This document shows, piece after piece, positions 10,568 to 21,829 of a stretch of 64,000 nucleotides of DNA. Every line of letters starts with the position of its first letter. Positions within the stretch are counted from its first letter, which is position 1. The translations under genes were made by a program, and so were the position numbers. The notes below the pieces were generated by a model. It was given only the letters and a program-made list of their open reading frames with translations. It ran no database searches and was not told the DNA's origin. Origin of the DNA: Dyella jiangningensis (GTDB lineage: Bacteria; Pseudomonadota; Gammaproteobacteria; Xanthomonadales; Rhodanobacteraceae); assembly GCA_000632805.1 (NCBI GenBank), contig CP007444.1, forward strand, positions 3,398,772 to 3,462,771, written 5' to 3'.

Positions 10568-10787
10568 TACCTCGAGGCCGGTCTCCGGGCTCACGAACCA
10601 GGACGTCATGTCCTTGGGAACGACGCCTTCCCATGCACGTGGCACAGTGGCTTGAAGTCGTTCCTGCGATCACAGGGATCGCGGTTCGCCTACCGTTGCG
10701 GGGGCAGCTCCGGACTAGGCGCTTTCGCGCCGCACCGGATTCCCGTTTCAACCACCGGCTTTACGCAGGCGGTCACCTCAGGCGGGA
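10568..10787 (-). promoter_or_regulatory. Cobalamin riboswitch upstream of btuB
   Basis: On the minus strand the conserved elements occur in order: GGTGGTTGAAACGGGAAT, then CCGGAGCTGCCCCCGCAACG, AAGCCACTG, GGGAAGGC, and the B12 box AGCCCGGAGACCGGCC at 10576-10591. This is the adenosylcobalamin-type riboswitch architecture. It lies about 120 bases before the btuB start and should switch off receptor expression, and probably the whole cob operon, when cobalamin is plentiful. Confidence 0.95.
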
Positions 10788-10944
10788 AGGATGGTAGCAG
10801 AGGGATGGAGGGTGGTGTGGTTTGGGGAAAGTTGGGATTCGCTCGGCGATTGTGGTGTTGCCCGGGGGATATCGGTGGCGTTTGGCTTGGTCTTTCCAGG
10901 GCATCCCCGTGGATGGTCGCCGCCCGAAACATCTCCTCTCCTTT

Positions 10945-10969
10945 TGTAGGAGCGCACCCGGTGCGCGAC
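10945..10969 (+). repeat. 25-bp palindromic intergenic repeat, single copy
   Basis: TGTAG followed by GAGCGCACCCGGTGCGCGAC. The core GCGCAC/GTGCGC can fold back on itself. One base differs from the commonest version in this window (CCTG becomes CCGG). A degraded reverse-orientation partner may be at 11346-11370. Confidence 0.8.
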
Positions 10970-11159
10970 AGCTTTGCGCCTCGGTCTGCACGTTTGGTTT
11001 TTGCTAGAGCCTGTGTGGCCTTCGGTTGTCGTGCCACCGCGAACATACCGCTTACGACCGAAGGAAGTCCCTGTGGGACGCAGCGGGCGTTTCGACGTCC
11101 TGCCGGCGACGCGAAGCTAGTCCCGTGGGGCGACGCGAAGCTAGTCGCGTGGGACCGCC

Positions 11160-11230
11160 GAGTCACTTTTCTTTTGCTGGCCCACGCACGCGCTCCTGCG
11201 CATGCGTGAGCAAGCAAAGAAAAGTAACCC
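11160..11230. repeat. Second intergenic inverted repeat (ACTTTTCTTT / AAAGAAAAGT arms)
   Basis: The left arm is GAGTCACTTTTCTTTTGCTG and the right arm CAAAGAAAAGTAACCC, separated by GC-rich DNA. Similar elements occur at 47804-47842 and, with changed bases, 48588-48628. The three copies vary in loop length, which suits a hairpin-forming intergenic element. Confidence 0.7.
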
Positions 11231-11405
11231 GGCCTTCGACAGAAGGCCGGAAGCCCGCCGCAGGCGAGCCAAGTCGCGATCACCAACAGGCAAGGCGCCA
11301 GGCGCCATTTTGAAATACCGAACATGAAGACCGGCGCGAGGGGCTATCGCGCACTGGATCCATTCCTACAAAGAAGAATGGCAGCGATGTCCACCTCCGC
11401 GAATA

Positions 11406-11440
11406 CAAAAACGCCCGCACTGCAGCACAGCGCGGGCGTC
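11406..11440 (-). terminator. Rho-independent terminator of clpB
   Basis: On the minus strand, 25 bases after the clpB stop, an ACGCCCGC / GCGGGCGT stem is followed by a TTTTTG tract. Confidence 0.8.
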
Positions 11441-11465
11441 TCACAACACCATCAGCAATAAAGCG

Positions 11466-14048
<2,583 letters not shown>

Positions 14049-14245
14049 GGGTTGTCCCCTCATCAATAGGATTTGGCGGCCTGGCCGCCACTGCCTTGTG
14101 AGATGCGGCTCATCGCCATGTGATTCAAGCGTTGACGCCGCCTGCCATGGTGCGGCATTTCAGCCGCCGTTGTACGTCCATAGCTTGCCTTCACATTTGC
14201 CTTGCTAGTCTCGCTTTCGTGTCATCGCCCTCACCGCTCTCCGCT

Positions 14246-15049
14246 ATGTCCGCCATGCCGCCTCTACCGGCTCCGCCTCTGCCTGGCGTGGACGACCGCT
14301 GGGCCATGTTTCTGGACGTGGACGGCACCCTTGTGGATTTCGCCAACGATCCCCGCCAGGTCGCCGTCGACGCGAGGTTGCGCGAGCTGATCGAAGACTT
14401 GCACGGCACCCTCGACGGCGCGCTCGCCCTGGTAAGCGGGCGCAGCCTCGATGACCTGGACGACCTGTTTGGCCATCCACCCTGGGCGATGGCGGGTCTG
14501 CATGGACTGGAACTTCGTGGCGCCGACGGTCGTTATCGCGGCGTACACATCGGGATGGCGCGCAGGATGCGGGTGCGCGATATCGCCGGGTCCATCGCCG
14601 CGCGTCTTCCCGGCGTGACGCTGGAAGACAAAGGTATGGCGGTGGCCCTGCACTGCCGCGCCGCGCCGTGGCTGTTCGACGCGCTGCGCGAAAGCGTGGA
14701 GGCGATGCTGCCCGCGCTGGCCGGATACGAGATGCAGCCGGGCAACCAGGTCATCGAACTCAAGCCCGAAGGCATGGACAAGGGCAAGGTAGTGGCGACC
14801 CTGCTCACTGCCCGGCCGTTCCATGGGCGCCAGCCGGTGTACCTCGGCGATGACCTTACCGACGAACACGGCTTCGCCACGACCAACCTCGAAAGCGGAT
14901 TGAGCGTACGCGTGGGTTATCGCGAACCCAGCCTCGCCCGCTATGCCTTGCCTGAGCCCGCCGCCGCGCGGGCCTGGCTGTTCCGCGTATTGCACGCGCT
15001 CAAGCATGGAGCCCTCTCGCATGCCCATTCCTCAGGAGGAATCGCCTGA
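14246..15049 (+). CDS. otsB: Trehalose-6-phosphate phosphatase
   Basis: OtsB removes phosphate from trehalose 6-phosphate to give trehalose, a stress protectant. It is a HAD phosphatase: MFLDVDGTLVDFANDP near residue 21 carries the two catalytic aspartates (about D24 and D26), GKVVATLL is the lysine motif, and YLGDDLTDEHGF the metal-binding acidic motif. A start at 14246 gives 267 residues, matching the family; the frame is open to 14120 but that extension has no conserved content. The GH15 gene begins inside its last codons, so the three trehalose genes form one operon. Confidence 0.94.
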   Translation: MSAMPPLPAPPLPGVDDRWAMFLDVDGTLVDFANDPRQVAVDARLRELIEDLHGTLDGALALVSGRSLDDLDDLFGHPPWAMAGLHGLELRGADGRYRGVHIGMARRMRVRDIAGSIAARLPGVTLEDKGMAVALHCRAAPWLFDALRESVEAMLPALAGYEMQPGNQVIELKPEGMDKGKVVATLLTARPFHGRQPVYLGDDLTDEHGFATTNLESGLSVRVGYREPSLARYALPEPAAARAWLFRVLHALKHGALSHAHSSGGIA

Positions 15050-16832
15050 TACCCAGTCCAGCTTGGCGCTGGGTGTCATCGGCAACGGCAGCGTTGCCGC
15101 ACTGATCGACGGGAAAGGCCGCATCGTATGGTGCTGCCTGCCTCGCTTCGACGGAGATGCGAGCTTCTGCGCGCTATTGTCGCCACGGTGTGAAGGTGGC
15201 GACTGGACGATCCAGCTCGAAGATTTCGAGCGCGCCGAGCAGCATTACATGGTGAACACCGCGGTGCTGGTCACCCGTCTGTACGACCGACAGGGCGCCG
15301 GCGTCGAGATCGTCGACTACATGCCGCGCTTCCGTACCCGCGGGCGCTTCTACCATCCGGTGATGATCGCGCGCCGGGTGCGCCCTATCGGTGGCGCGCC
15401 GCGCATCCGCGTCCTGCTTCGACCGCTGTGCGACTACGGCGCCAACCGTCCGCTGACCACCTCCGGCAGCAACCACATCCGCTTTCTGCTGAGCGGCGTG
15501 GTGCAGCGGCTCACCAGCGACGTTGCCTCGCCGATGATCGAACGCGGCCTGCCCTTCATTCTGGAGAAGCCGGCCCACTTCGTGTTCGGTCCTGACGAAA
15601 CGCTGATGCACAGCGCCGCGGACTTCATCCACCACACGCTGGAACGCACGCTGGCCTACTGGCGCGAATGGGTGCGCAACCTTTCCGTTCCCTATGAATG
15701 GCAGGAAGCGGTGATCCGCGCCGCGATCACCCTCAAGCTGTGCCAGTACGAGGCCACCGGCGCCATCGTCGCAGCGCTCACTACGTCGATTCCCGAATCG
15801 GCCAATTCCCAACGCAACTGGGACTACCGCTTCTGCTGGCTGCGCGATGCCGCCTTCACCGTCCGTGCGCTCAACCGCCTCGGCGCTACGCGCAGCATGG
15901 AGGAGTACATCCGCTATGTATTCAACCTGGTAGCGGCCGATGGCGAGCGCGAGATCGGTCCGGTGTTCGGCATCACCTTCGAGCACGAACTGACCGAGAC
16001 CCAGGTGGACAGCCTCGCCGGCTATCGCGGGATGGGGCCGGTGCGCGTGGGCAACGACGCGTGGCGGCAGCGACAGAACGATGTCTACGGCTCGGTGGTG
16101 CTTGCCTCGGCGCAGACGTTCTTCGATCGACGGCTGGAACACCCCGGCGACGAGCTCACCTTCCGTCGCCTCGAGCGCATGGGTCATATGGCCCTGCGCA
16201 TGGCCGAAGAGCCGGATGCCGGGCTATGGGAGTTCCGGGGCCGCACTGCGATACATACGTATTCCGCCGCCATGTGCTGGGCGGCCTGCGACCGTCTCGC
16301 CCATATCGCCACCGAACTTGGCCTGGGCGACCCCGCGCAGTACTGGCACAACGAGGCGGTGGCGTTGCAGGAGCGCATCATGAAGCGCGCATGGAACGAA
16401 CGGCTGGGCACGTTCGTGGATGCCTATGATGGCGAACATCTCGACGCCAGCCTGCTGCTGCTCGCAGACATCGGCTTCGTGGACGCCATGGACCCGCGTT
16501 ACGTCGCCACGGTGGATGCGATCGGCGAGGCGCTCGGTCGTGGCGAATACCTGTTCCGCTATATCGCGCCGGACGACTTCGGCGCGCCGGAAACCAGCTT
16601 CAACATCTGCACGTTCTGGTACATCGACGCGCTCGCCGCCACCGGCCGCAAGGAACGCGCGCGCGCGATGTTCGAGCACATGCTGACGCAACGAAATCCG
16701 CTCGGTTTGCTTTCGGAAGACCTCGCACCGAAGAGCGGCGAGCACTGGGGCAATTTTCCACAAACCTATTCGATGGTGGGCCTGATCCAGGCCGCCATGC
16801 GCCTGTCCAGGCGCTGGGAGGACGCATTGTGA
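15021..16832 (+). CDS. Glycoside hydrolase family 15 protein (glucoamylase/trehalase-like)
   Basis: This product of about 603 residues has the GH15 (alpha/alpha)6 hydrolase marks: WDYRFCWLRDAAFTVRALNRLG, the conserved LAGYRGMGPVRVGNDAWRQ, DVYGSVVLA, and the C-terminal SEDLAPKSGEHWGNFPQTYSMVGLI. Members of this subgroup are often encoded between otsB and otsA; some mycobacterial GH15 proteins are trehalases, but most are uncharacterised. There is no signal peptide, so it should be cytoplasmic, where it may tune trehalose or alpha-glucan levels. The start at 15021 (MPIPQEESPDTQ) overlaps otsB and is the least certain point. Confidence 0.9.
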   Translation: MPIPQEESPDTQSSLALGVIGNGSVAALIDGKGRIVWCCLPRFDGDASFCALLSPRCEGGDWTIQLEDFERAEQHYMVNTAVLVTRLYDRQGAGVEIVDYMPRFRTRGRFYHPVMIARRVRPIGGAPRIRVLLRPLCDYGANRPLTTSGSNHIRFLLSGVVQRLTSDVASPMIERGLPFILEKPAHFVFGPDETLMHSAADFIHHTLERTLAYWREWVRNLSVPYEWQEAVIRAAITLKLCQYEATGAIVAALTTSIPESANSQRNWDYRFCWLRDAAFTVRALNRLGATRSMEEYIRYVFNLVAADGEREIGPVFGITFEHELTETQVDSLAGYRGMGPVRVGNDAWRQRQNDVYGSVVLASAQTFFDRRLEHPGDELTFRRLERMGHMALRMAEEPDAGLWEFRGRTAIHTYSAAMCWAACDRLAHIATELGLGDPAQYWHNEAVALQERIMKRAWNERLGTFVDAYDGEHLDASLLLLADIGFVDAMDPRYVATVDAIGEALGRGEYLFRYIAPDDFGAPETSFNICTFWYIDALAATGRKERARAMFEHMLTQRNPLGLLSEDLAPKSGEHWGNFPQTYSMVGLIQAAMRLSRRWEDAL

Positions 16833-18223
16833 TGGTAGGGCGTAGCAGTGGTGGCCAGGGACGGTTGATCGTGGTTTCCAATCGCGTGGCATTGCCGGAT
16901 CAGACGGCAACAGGCGGGCTGGCATCGGCCATGCGCGCAGCGCTGCAGGAACGCGGTGGCTTGTGGTTCGGCTGGAGCGGCAAGGTGGCGCGGCAAACCG
17001 GTGGCGAGGTGCACCGCGTCAAGGACGGCATCGTGGAGTACGCCACCATCGATCTTTCGCGCGCGGACCACGACGACTTCTACAACGGCTTCGCCAATCG
17101 CACGCTGTGGCCCTTGCTGCACTACCGTCCCGACCTGGTCGATTACGACCGCAAGCATTTGGCCGGCTATCTGCGCGTCAACAACCTGTTCGCCGAAGAG
17201 CTGATGTCGTTGATCGGCCCGAACGACCTGGTGTGGATCAACGACTTCCACCTGATCCCGCTTGCGGCGATGCTGCGCGATCGCGGCATACGCAATCGCA
17301 TCGGCTTCTTCCTGCATACGCCGCTGCCTGCGGCGGGCCTGTTGATTGCCCTGCCGCGCCATCGGGAGCTGCTCGAAACCCTGGCCAGCTACGACTTGGT
17401 GGGCCTGCACACCCCACGCGATCGTCGCGCGCTGGAGGAGTATTTCCTGTACGAGGTGGGCGCCACGATGCGGCGTGACGGCCGGCTGCAGACGCCGGGC
17501 GGGCGCGTGTTCCGCGCCGAGGTGTTCCCCATCGGCATCGATACGCGGCAGGTGGCCGAGAGCGCCAGCCATGCCAACGAACACGAAGAAATCCACCAGC
17601 TGCGGCAAAGCCTGGAAGGTCGTGCGCTGATCATCGGTGTGGATCGGCTCGACTATTCCAAGGGACTGCCCGAGCGATTCCATGCTTACGCGCGGCTGCT
17701 GGAGCGTTCGCCGCAGCTGCATCGCAAGGTCAGCTTCCTGCAGATTGCGCCTCCCTCGCGCGGCGGCGTGCCGGAGTACCGGCAGATCCGCCGCGACCTG
17801 GAACGCAGCGCGGGCCATATCAACGGCATGTACGCCGCGCCCGACTGGGTGCCGATCCGCTACGTCAACAACTCCTTCGCCCACGACCTGCTGAGCGGCT
17901 ATTACCGTACGGCGCGCGTAGGCCTGGTCACGCCGCTGCGCGACGGCATGAACCTGGTCGCCAAGGAGTACGTGGCCAGCCAGGACCCGCAAGATCCGGG
18001 CGTACTCGTGCTCTCGCGTTTCGCCGGCGCGGCGCAGGAGCTGGGCAATGATGCGTTGCTGGTGAATCCGGCCGACACGGAGGAAGTGGCCGAAGCGCTG
18101 GGCATCGCACTCGCCATGCCATTGCCTGAGCGCCGTGCGCGTTGGCGCCGGATGATGGACGTGCTGGAAAAGCAGGACGTCACCGCGTGGCGGAATGCGT
18201 TCCTGCAGCGGTTGGCGCACTAG
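16829..18223 (+). CDS. otsA: Alpha,alpha-trehalose-phosphate synthase (UDP-forming)
   Basis: OtsA (GT20) joins glucose from UDP-glucose to glucose 6-phosphate, making trehalose 6-phosphate for OtsB. Family marks are [12 protein letters not shown] and GGLASAM at the N-terminus, [49 protein letters not shown] and the sugar-nucleotide site [15 protein letters not shown]. The 464-residue length is normal. The GTG at 16829 overlaps the GH15 stop and has GGAGG 7 bases upstream; an ATG at 16832 is the alternative. A strong terminator follows. Confidence 0.97.
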   Translation: MMVGRSSGGQGRLIVVSNRVALPDQTATGGLASAMRAALQERGGLWFGWSGKVARQTGGEVHRVKDGIVEYATIDLSRADHDDFYNGFANRTLWPLLHYRPDLVDYDRKHLAGYLRVNNLFAEELMSLIGPNDLVWINDFHLIPLAAMLRDRGIRNRIGFFLHTPLPAAGLLIALPRHRELLETLASYDLVGLHTPRDRRALEEYFLYEVGATMRRDGRLQTPGGRVFRAEVFPIGIDTRQVAESASHANEHEEIHQLRQSLEGRALIIGVDRLDYSKGLPERFHAYARLLERSPQLHRKVSFLQIAPPSRGGVPEYRQIRRDLERSAGHINGMYAAPDWVPIRYVNNSFAHDLLSGYYRTARVGLVTPLRDGMNLVAKEYVASQDPQDPGVLVLSRFAGAAQELGNDALLVNPADTEEVAEALGIALAMPLPERRARWRRMMDVLEKQDVTAWRNAFLQRLAH

Positions 18224-18235
18224 CTGCGCTCCATG

Positions 18236-18265
18236 AAAAGCCCGCCGGATCGGCGGGCTTTTGCA
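18236..18265. terminator. Bidirectional terminator between otsA and the small exported protein gene
   Basis: AAAGCCCGCC / GGCGGGCTTT stem with a short loop, A-rich before and T-rich after, so it can end transcripts from otsA (+) and from the convergent gene at 18287 (-). Confidence 0.85.
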
Positions 18266-18286
18266 TGAACCCAAACGTTCGAGCGC

Positions 18287-18847
18287 TCAGGGGCTGTGCG
18301 TCGCGCGCAAGGTGGCCGGTGCAGCGGTACTGGGCGTCGACGGTGCCGGGTTCGTTGCCGGGCTGTACCGGTAGCCGCTGTCCCGCTGCATCGGCGGTTC
18401 GCGATGATGGTCGCGCTGGAATGGCGTGTGGCCATCCGGCCCGGCCAAGGCCCAAAGGCGACCTTCGACGTCCACCCAATGCCAGTTGCCCGCCGGCACC
18501 GGCTGAGTGGAGACGGAGACGAAGTGCGCGTCGTAGTTGCCATCCGGCCGCTTCGTGGCGTCGAGCTGCAGGTTCAGGATGAACTGGCTCGCCACCGGTC
18601 GGCCATGGGATTCGGCCGGCTTGGTGATCATCTCGCTGATGTTCCGCGAGAGCAGCCGGCTCATCTGCGGTTCGAGCGACATCGCCGGCGAGGCCGAGGT
18701 GACCCTGCCTTCGGCATTGACCTGCACCAGTACAGGCAATACGCGCTGGGGGAACGGGTTCAACGAACCCGGAGACGTGGACGCCATCGCGGCGCCTCCC
18801 ATGACCGACAACGCACCGACGAGCATGACGACGTGACTGCGCTTCAT
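18287..18847 (-). CDS. Hypothetical exported protein
   Basis: I do not recognise a family. The 186-residue product begins MKRSHVVMLVGALSVMGGAAMA, a clear Sec signal peptide with likely cleavage after AMA. The mature part has a region with alternating hydrophobic residues (RVLPVLVQVNAEGRVTSASP; FILNLQLDATKRPDGNYD) and a low-complexity Pro/Ser/Thr/Ala tail. GGGAGAG lies just before the ATG at 18847. The middle, with its mention of values summed over LDA and W/H-rich turns, suggests a small periplasmic beta-rich domain, but that is a guess. It lies downstream of pgeF in the same direction, 132 bases away. Confidence 0.65.
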   Translation of the reverse strand: MKRSHVVMLVGALSVMGGAAMASTSPGSLNPFPQRVLPVLVQVNAEGRVTSASPAMSLEPQMSRLLSRNISEMITKPAESHGRPVASQFILNLQLDATKRPDGNYDAHFVSVSTQPVPAGNWHWVDVEGRLWALAGPDGHTPFQRDHHREPPMQRDSGYRYSPATNPAPSTPSTAAPATLRATHSP

Positions 18848-18979
18848 GCGACTCTCCCTGATGGCGATGGACTGTGGCTTCCGGCACCGTCCCCGACCCG
18901 CCCTCGCGATGCCGTCTCGCAATCTGCGCCTTTCGTCAGCCTCGCGTCAACTTTTGCTCCGGAGGCCGCATCCCACCGT

Positions 18980-19729
18980 CTAGGACGTCAGCCAGACCAG
19001 GCTGGCGAACCGCCCGCTTTGGGCGCCGTCGCGGCGATAGGAATAGAACCGGTCGTCGGTCCGGGTATCGAATCCGCCCCCATGGACGCTGCCGACGCCT
19101 GCGGCGAGCAGACGGTGGCGCGCCAGCCCGGCCAGATCGCACAGCCAATGGCCGGGGCGCGTGGCCGCGAAAAAGCCGGCGGCTTCAGTGTCGGAGGACA
19201 CGAAAGCGTCGCGAACTTCCTCGCCCACCTCATAGCTGGCCTTGCCGATGCAGGGCCCCAGCCAGGCCATCACCTGGCCGGCCGCGGCCAGCGAGCGCAC
19301 TGCGGCTTCCAGCACGCCTCCGGCCAATCCGCGCCAACCCGCGTGGGCGGCGGCGACACCGCTGCCGTCCATCGTGCAGAACAGCACCGGCAGGCAATCG
19401 GCGGTCAGGACCGCCAGCGGCTCACCGGCGTGGCGGGTGACCGAGGCATCGGCCACCGGCTCGCCGGCGCTCCTGCCGCCATCGGCGTCGAACACCTCGA
19501 CGCCATGCACCTGCTGCAGCCAGTGCGGCTCCCTGGGCAGCCCCAGGGCTTGCTGTACCGCCAGACGATTGGCCCGGACAGCCTCAGGAGCGTCGCCCGC
19601 ACGTGCGCCCAGGTTCAGTCGGCCGTAGAGGCCGGTCGATACCCCTGGCCCCAGACGGGTGCTGACGGCGGCATGCACGCGGGACGGCGCCGGCCAATCG
19701 GGAACGATCCAGGCCTGGCCCTCAGTCAT
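18980..19729 (-). CDS. pgeF: Peptidoglycan editing factor / multicopper polyphenol-oxidase family (YfiH)
   Basis: The 249-residue protein is a YfiH/DUF152 (laccase-like) family member. PgeF in E. coli removes wrongly placed L-serine from UDP-MurNAc precursors; the wider family also has purine-nucleoside cleaving activity. The zinc-ligand motifs are visible: HWLQQVHGVEV, VLTADCLPVLFC and VAAAHAGWRGLAGG. It starts 4 bases after the rluD stop, so the two are cotranscribed, the order seen in E. coli and many relatives. Confidence 0.94.
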   Translation of the reverse strand: MTEGQAWIVPDWPAPSRVHAAVSTRLGPGVSTGLYGRLNLGARAGDAPEAVRANRLAVQQALGLPREPHWLQQVHGVEVFDADGGRSAGEPVADASVTRHAGEPLAVLTADCLPVLFCTMDGSGVAAAHAGWRGLAGGVLEAAVRSLAAAGQVMAWLGPCIGKASYEVGEEVRDAFVSSDTEAAGFFAATRPGHWLCDLAGLARHRLLAAGVGSVHGGGFDTRTDDRFYSYRRDGAQSGRFASLVWLTS

Positions 19730-19733
19730 GCGT

Positions 19734-20711
19734 TCACTGCCACTCGCCGGGGCCGGCCTGGGCGGTATCGGCGCGCAGCGCGTCGATCAGCGCCTGCTGG
19801 TCCGCAGGCCGTTCGGCGCCGAAGGACATCGGCTCCCCGGTCACCGGATGCTCGAACGCCAGCCGCTCGGCATGCAGCGCCTGGCGGCGGAAGCCGCGCA
19901 ATGCGGCGATCAGCTCGGGCGTGGCGCCCTTGGGCAGTCTCAGGCCACCGCCGTAGAGCGGATCGCCCACCAGCGGGTGATTGATGTGCGCCAGGTGCAC
20001 ACGGATCTGATGGGTGCGGCCGGTCTCCAGGCTGCACTGGATCAGGCTATGCGCCCGGAAACGCTCGCGCAGCCGGTAATGGGTGACGGCGTGCTTGCCG
20101 TCCTCCTCGTCGCGCACCGCCTGCCGCAGGCGATCGCCCATATGGCGACCGATCGGGGCATCCACCGTACCGCCCGCCACCAACGTGCCCAGCACCACCG
20201 CCTCGTATTGCCGCTCCACGTCGTGGCGGGACAGCATGTCGACCAGGCCGGTGTGGGCCGCCAACGTCTTGGCCACCACCATCAGGCCGGAGGTGTCCTT
20301 GTCCAGGCGATGCACGATGCCGCCGCGCGGCAGCTGGGCCAGCGCCGGATCGTGGTGCAGCAGGGCGTTCAGCACGGTACCCGCGCTGTTGCCGGCGCCT
20401 GGATGCACCACCAGGCCCGCTGGCTTGTTCAGCACCAGCAGGTAGTCGTCCTCATGGACGATATCCAGCGCGATGGCTTCGGGCGCCAGCTCCACTTCGG
20501 TCTCCAGCTCGGCCTCGAGCTGCACCTTTTCCCCGCCGCGCAACAGCTGGCGCGGCGGCGCCTTGGCACCATCCAGAGTGACGGCACCGGCCTTGATCCA
20601 CGCCGTGAGGCGGGAACGTGAATAGTCCGGGAACATCTCAGCCAAAGCCTGGTCGAACCTCCGACCTGCGGCCGACAGCGGCACGGTGGCCTCATGACGG
20701 ATCGTCGTCAT
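19734..20711 (-). CDS. rluD: 23S rRNA pseudouridine(1911/1915/1917) synthase
   Basis: RluD modifies helix 69 of 23S rRNA. The 325-residue product has an N-terminal S4 RNA-binding domain ([21 protein letters not shown]) and the RluA-type catalytic domain with [19 protein letters not shown], in which the aspartate is the nucleophile, followed by [25 protein letters not shown]. Start [12 protein letters not shown] at 20711 is chosen over an upstream ATG because it begins at the conserved domain edge. It is divergent from bamD with about 70 bases between them. Confidence 0.96.
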   Translation of the reverse strand: MTTIRHEATVPLSAAGRRFDQALAEMFPDYSRSRLTAWIKAGAVTLDGAKAPPRQLLRGGEKVQLEAELETEVELAPEAIALDIVHEDDYLLVLNKPAGLVVHPGAGNSAGTVLNALLHHDPALAQLPRGGIVHRLDKDTSGLMVVAKTLAAHTGLVDMLSRHDVERQYEAVVLGTLVAGGTVDAPIGRHMGDRLRQAVRDEEDGKHAVTHYRLRERFRAHSLIQCSLETGRTHQIRVHLAHINHPLVGDPLYGGGLRLPKGATPELIAALRGFRRQALHAERLAFEHPVTGEPMSFGAERPADQQALIDALRADTAQAGPGEWQ

Positions 20712-20781
20712 GGCCTGCCGCCCGGGCAACCGGTGGTTTCGGCTATCATCCCTTTTCGATCAAACATCTGAACCCTTATCC

Positions 20782-21621
20782 ATGCGCGTAACCAAGCTGC
20801 CGGCTTTCAAAGTCTTTGTCGTGCTCGCCATCGCCCTGTCGATGAGCGCCTGCTCGATGTTCGGCCACAAGAAGGACACCAACGATACCCTCCCGGTGGA
20901 CAAGCTTTACGCCAAGGCTCACGACTCGCTCGAGCACGCCGACTATTCGGCGGCCAGCAAAGCCTACCAGCGACTGATCGCGCGCTTTCCGTCCGGTGAA
21001 TACAACGAGCAGGCCCAGCTCGACCTGGCCTACTCCCAATACAAAGACAACCAGCCGGACGACGCCTACTCCACGGTCAACCGCTTCATCAAGACGTATC
21101 CGACCCACAAGCATGTGGATTATGCCTATTACCTGCGCGGCCTGATCAATTTCGATCGCACCGGCGGCGCCATGGAGCGCATGCTGCAGTCGGGCGAGCC
21201 GCAGACCCGCCGCGACCAGGGCTTCAACCTGAAGTCGTTCGACGACTTCTCCGAACTGTCTCGCCGCTTCCCGGACAGCGCCTACACGGCCGATGCCCGC
21301 CAGCGCATGATCTACCTGCGCAACCTGCTGGCCCAGTTCGAGATCAACGTGGCCGAGTTCTACCTGCGCAACAAGGCCTACGTGGCCTCCGCCAACCGCG
21401 CGCAGTACGTGATCGAGCACTACCAGCAGGCGCCGCAGACCGGCGACGCGCTGGCCATTCTCACCCGCAGCTACCTGTCGATGGACCAGAAGGGCCTGGC
21501 CGACCAGACCCGCCAGGTGCTGGTCGCGAACTACCCGAACCATCCGTACTTGACCGATCCGAAGTGGCCGCATTCGCCGTCGCTGATCCGCAAGATGATT
21601 CCGTTCTCGGGCCACCATTGA
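20782..21621 (+). CDS. bamD: Outer membrane protein assembly factor BamD
   Basis: BamD is the essential lipoprotein of the BAM complex that inserts beta-barrel proteins into the outer membrane. The 279-residue product starts MRVTKLPAFKVFVVLAIAL with the lipobox LSMSAC (lipidated Cys 24). Tetratricopeptide repeats follow: AKAHDSLEHADYSAASKAYQRLIARFPSG and later segments including the family mark YYLRGLINFDRTGG. Its divergence from rluD-pgeF is the usual arrangement in this group. A strong terminator lies 25 bases after the stop. Confidence 0.96.
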   Translation: MRVTKLPAFKVFVVLAIALSMSACSMFGHKKDTNDTLPVDKLYAKAHDSLEHADYSAASKAYQRLIARFPSGEYNEQAQLDLAYSQYKDNQPDDAYSTVNRFIKTYPTHKHVDYAYYLRGLINFDRTGGAMERMLQSGEPQTRRDQGFNLKSFDDFSELSRRFPDSAYTADARQRMIYLRNLLAQFEINVAEFYLRNKAYVASANRAQYVIEHYQQAPQTGDALAILTRSYLSMDQKGLADQTRQVLVANYPNHPYLTDPKWPHSPSLIRKMIPFSGHH

Positions 21622-21645
21622 TCGAAGCCCGAATTGACGGAAGGC

Positions 21646-21681
21646 ATGAAAAAAGCCGGTGGGGAACCACCGGCTTTTTGT
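21646..21681 (+). terminator. Rho-independent terminator of bamD
   Basis: AAAAAAGCCGGTGG / CCACCGGCTTTTTG stem with a short GGAA loop and a T tract, directly after bamD. Confidence 0.88.
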
Positions 21682-21703
21682 TTGTCCATCACTTCGCTTC
21701 AAC

Positions 21704-21816
21704 TGTGGGAGCGCACCCTGTGCGCGACAGCCTTTCGCGAAACCTCCACTTTGGTTCTCGGCAGACGGCGAAGGTACGTCTCTGCGCCGCAGTCGCGCAC
21801 AGGGTGCGCTCCCACA
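21704..21816. repeat. Facing pair of 25-bp palindromic intergenic repeats
   Basis: A forward copy at 21704-21728 (TGTGG plus GAGCGCACCCTGTGCGCGAC) faces a reverse copy at 21792-21816, with 63 bases between. The pair fills the gap between the convergent bamD and nadE genes and could form a long stem as well as two small hairpins. Confidence 0.85.
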
Positions 21817-21829
21817 AAAAACGGTTCTG

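Larger units (their letters stand above)
10790..11404. other. Repeat-bearing intergenic region between the riboswitch and clpB
   Basis: No convincing gene is seen. The stretch holds a copy of the 25-bp palindromic repeat (10945-10969), a short tandem duplication around 11107-11152 containing GACGCGAAGCTAGTC twice, the second inverted-repeat family (11160-11230), and a degraded reverse copy of the 25-bp repeat near 11346-11370. Much of 10945-11235 resembles 47659-47845 in layout and wording. Confidence 0.7.
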
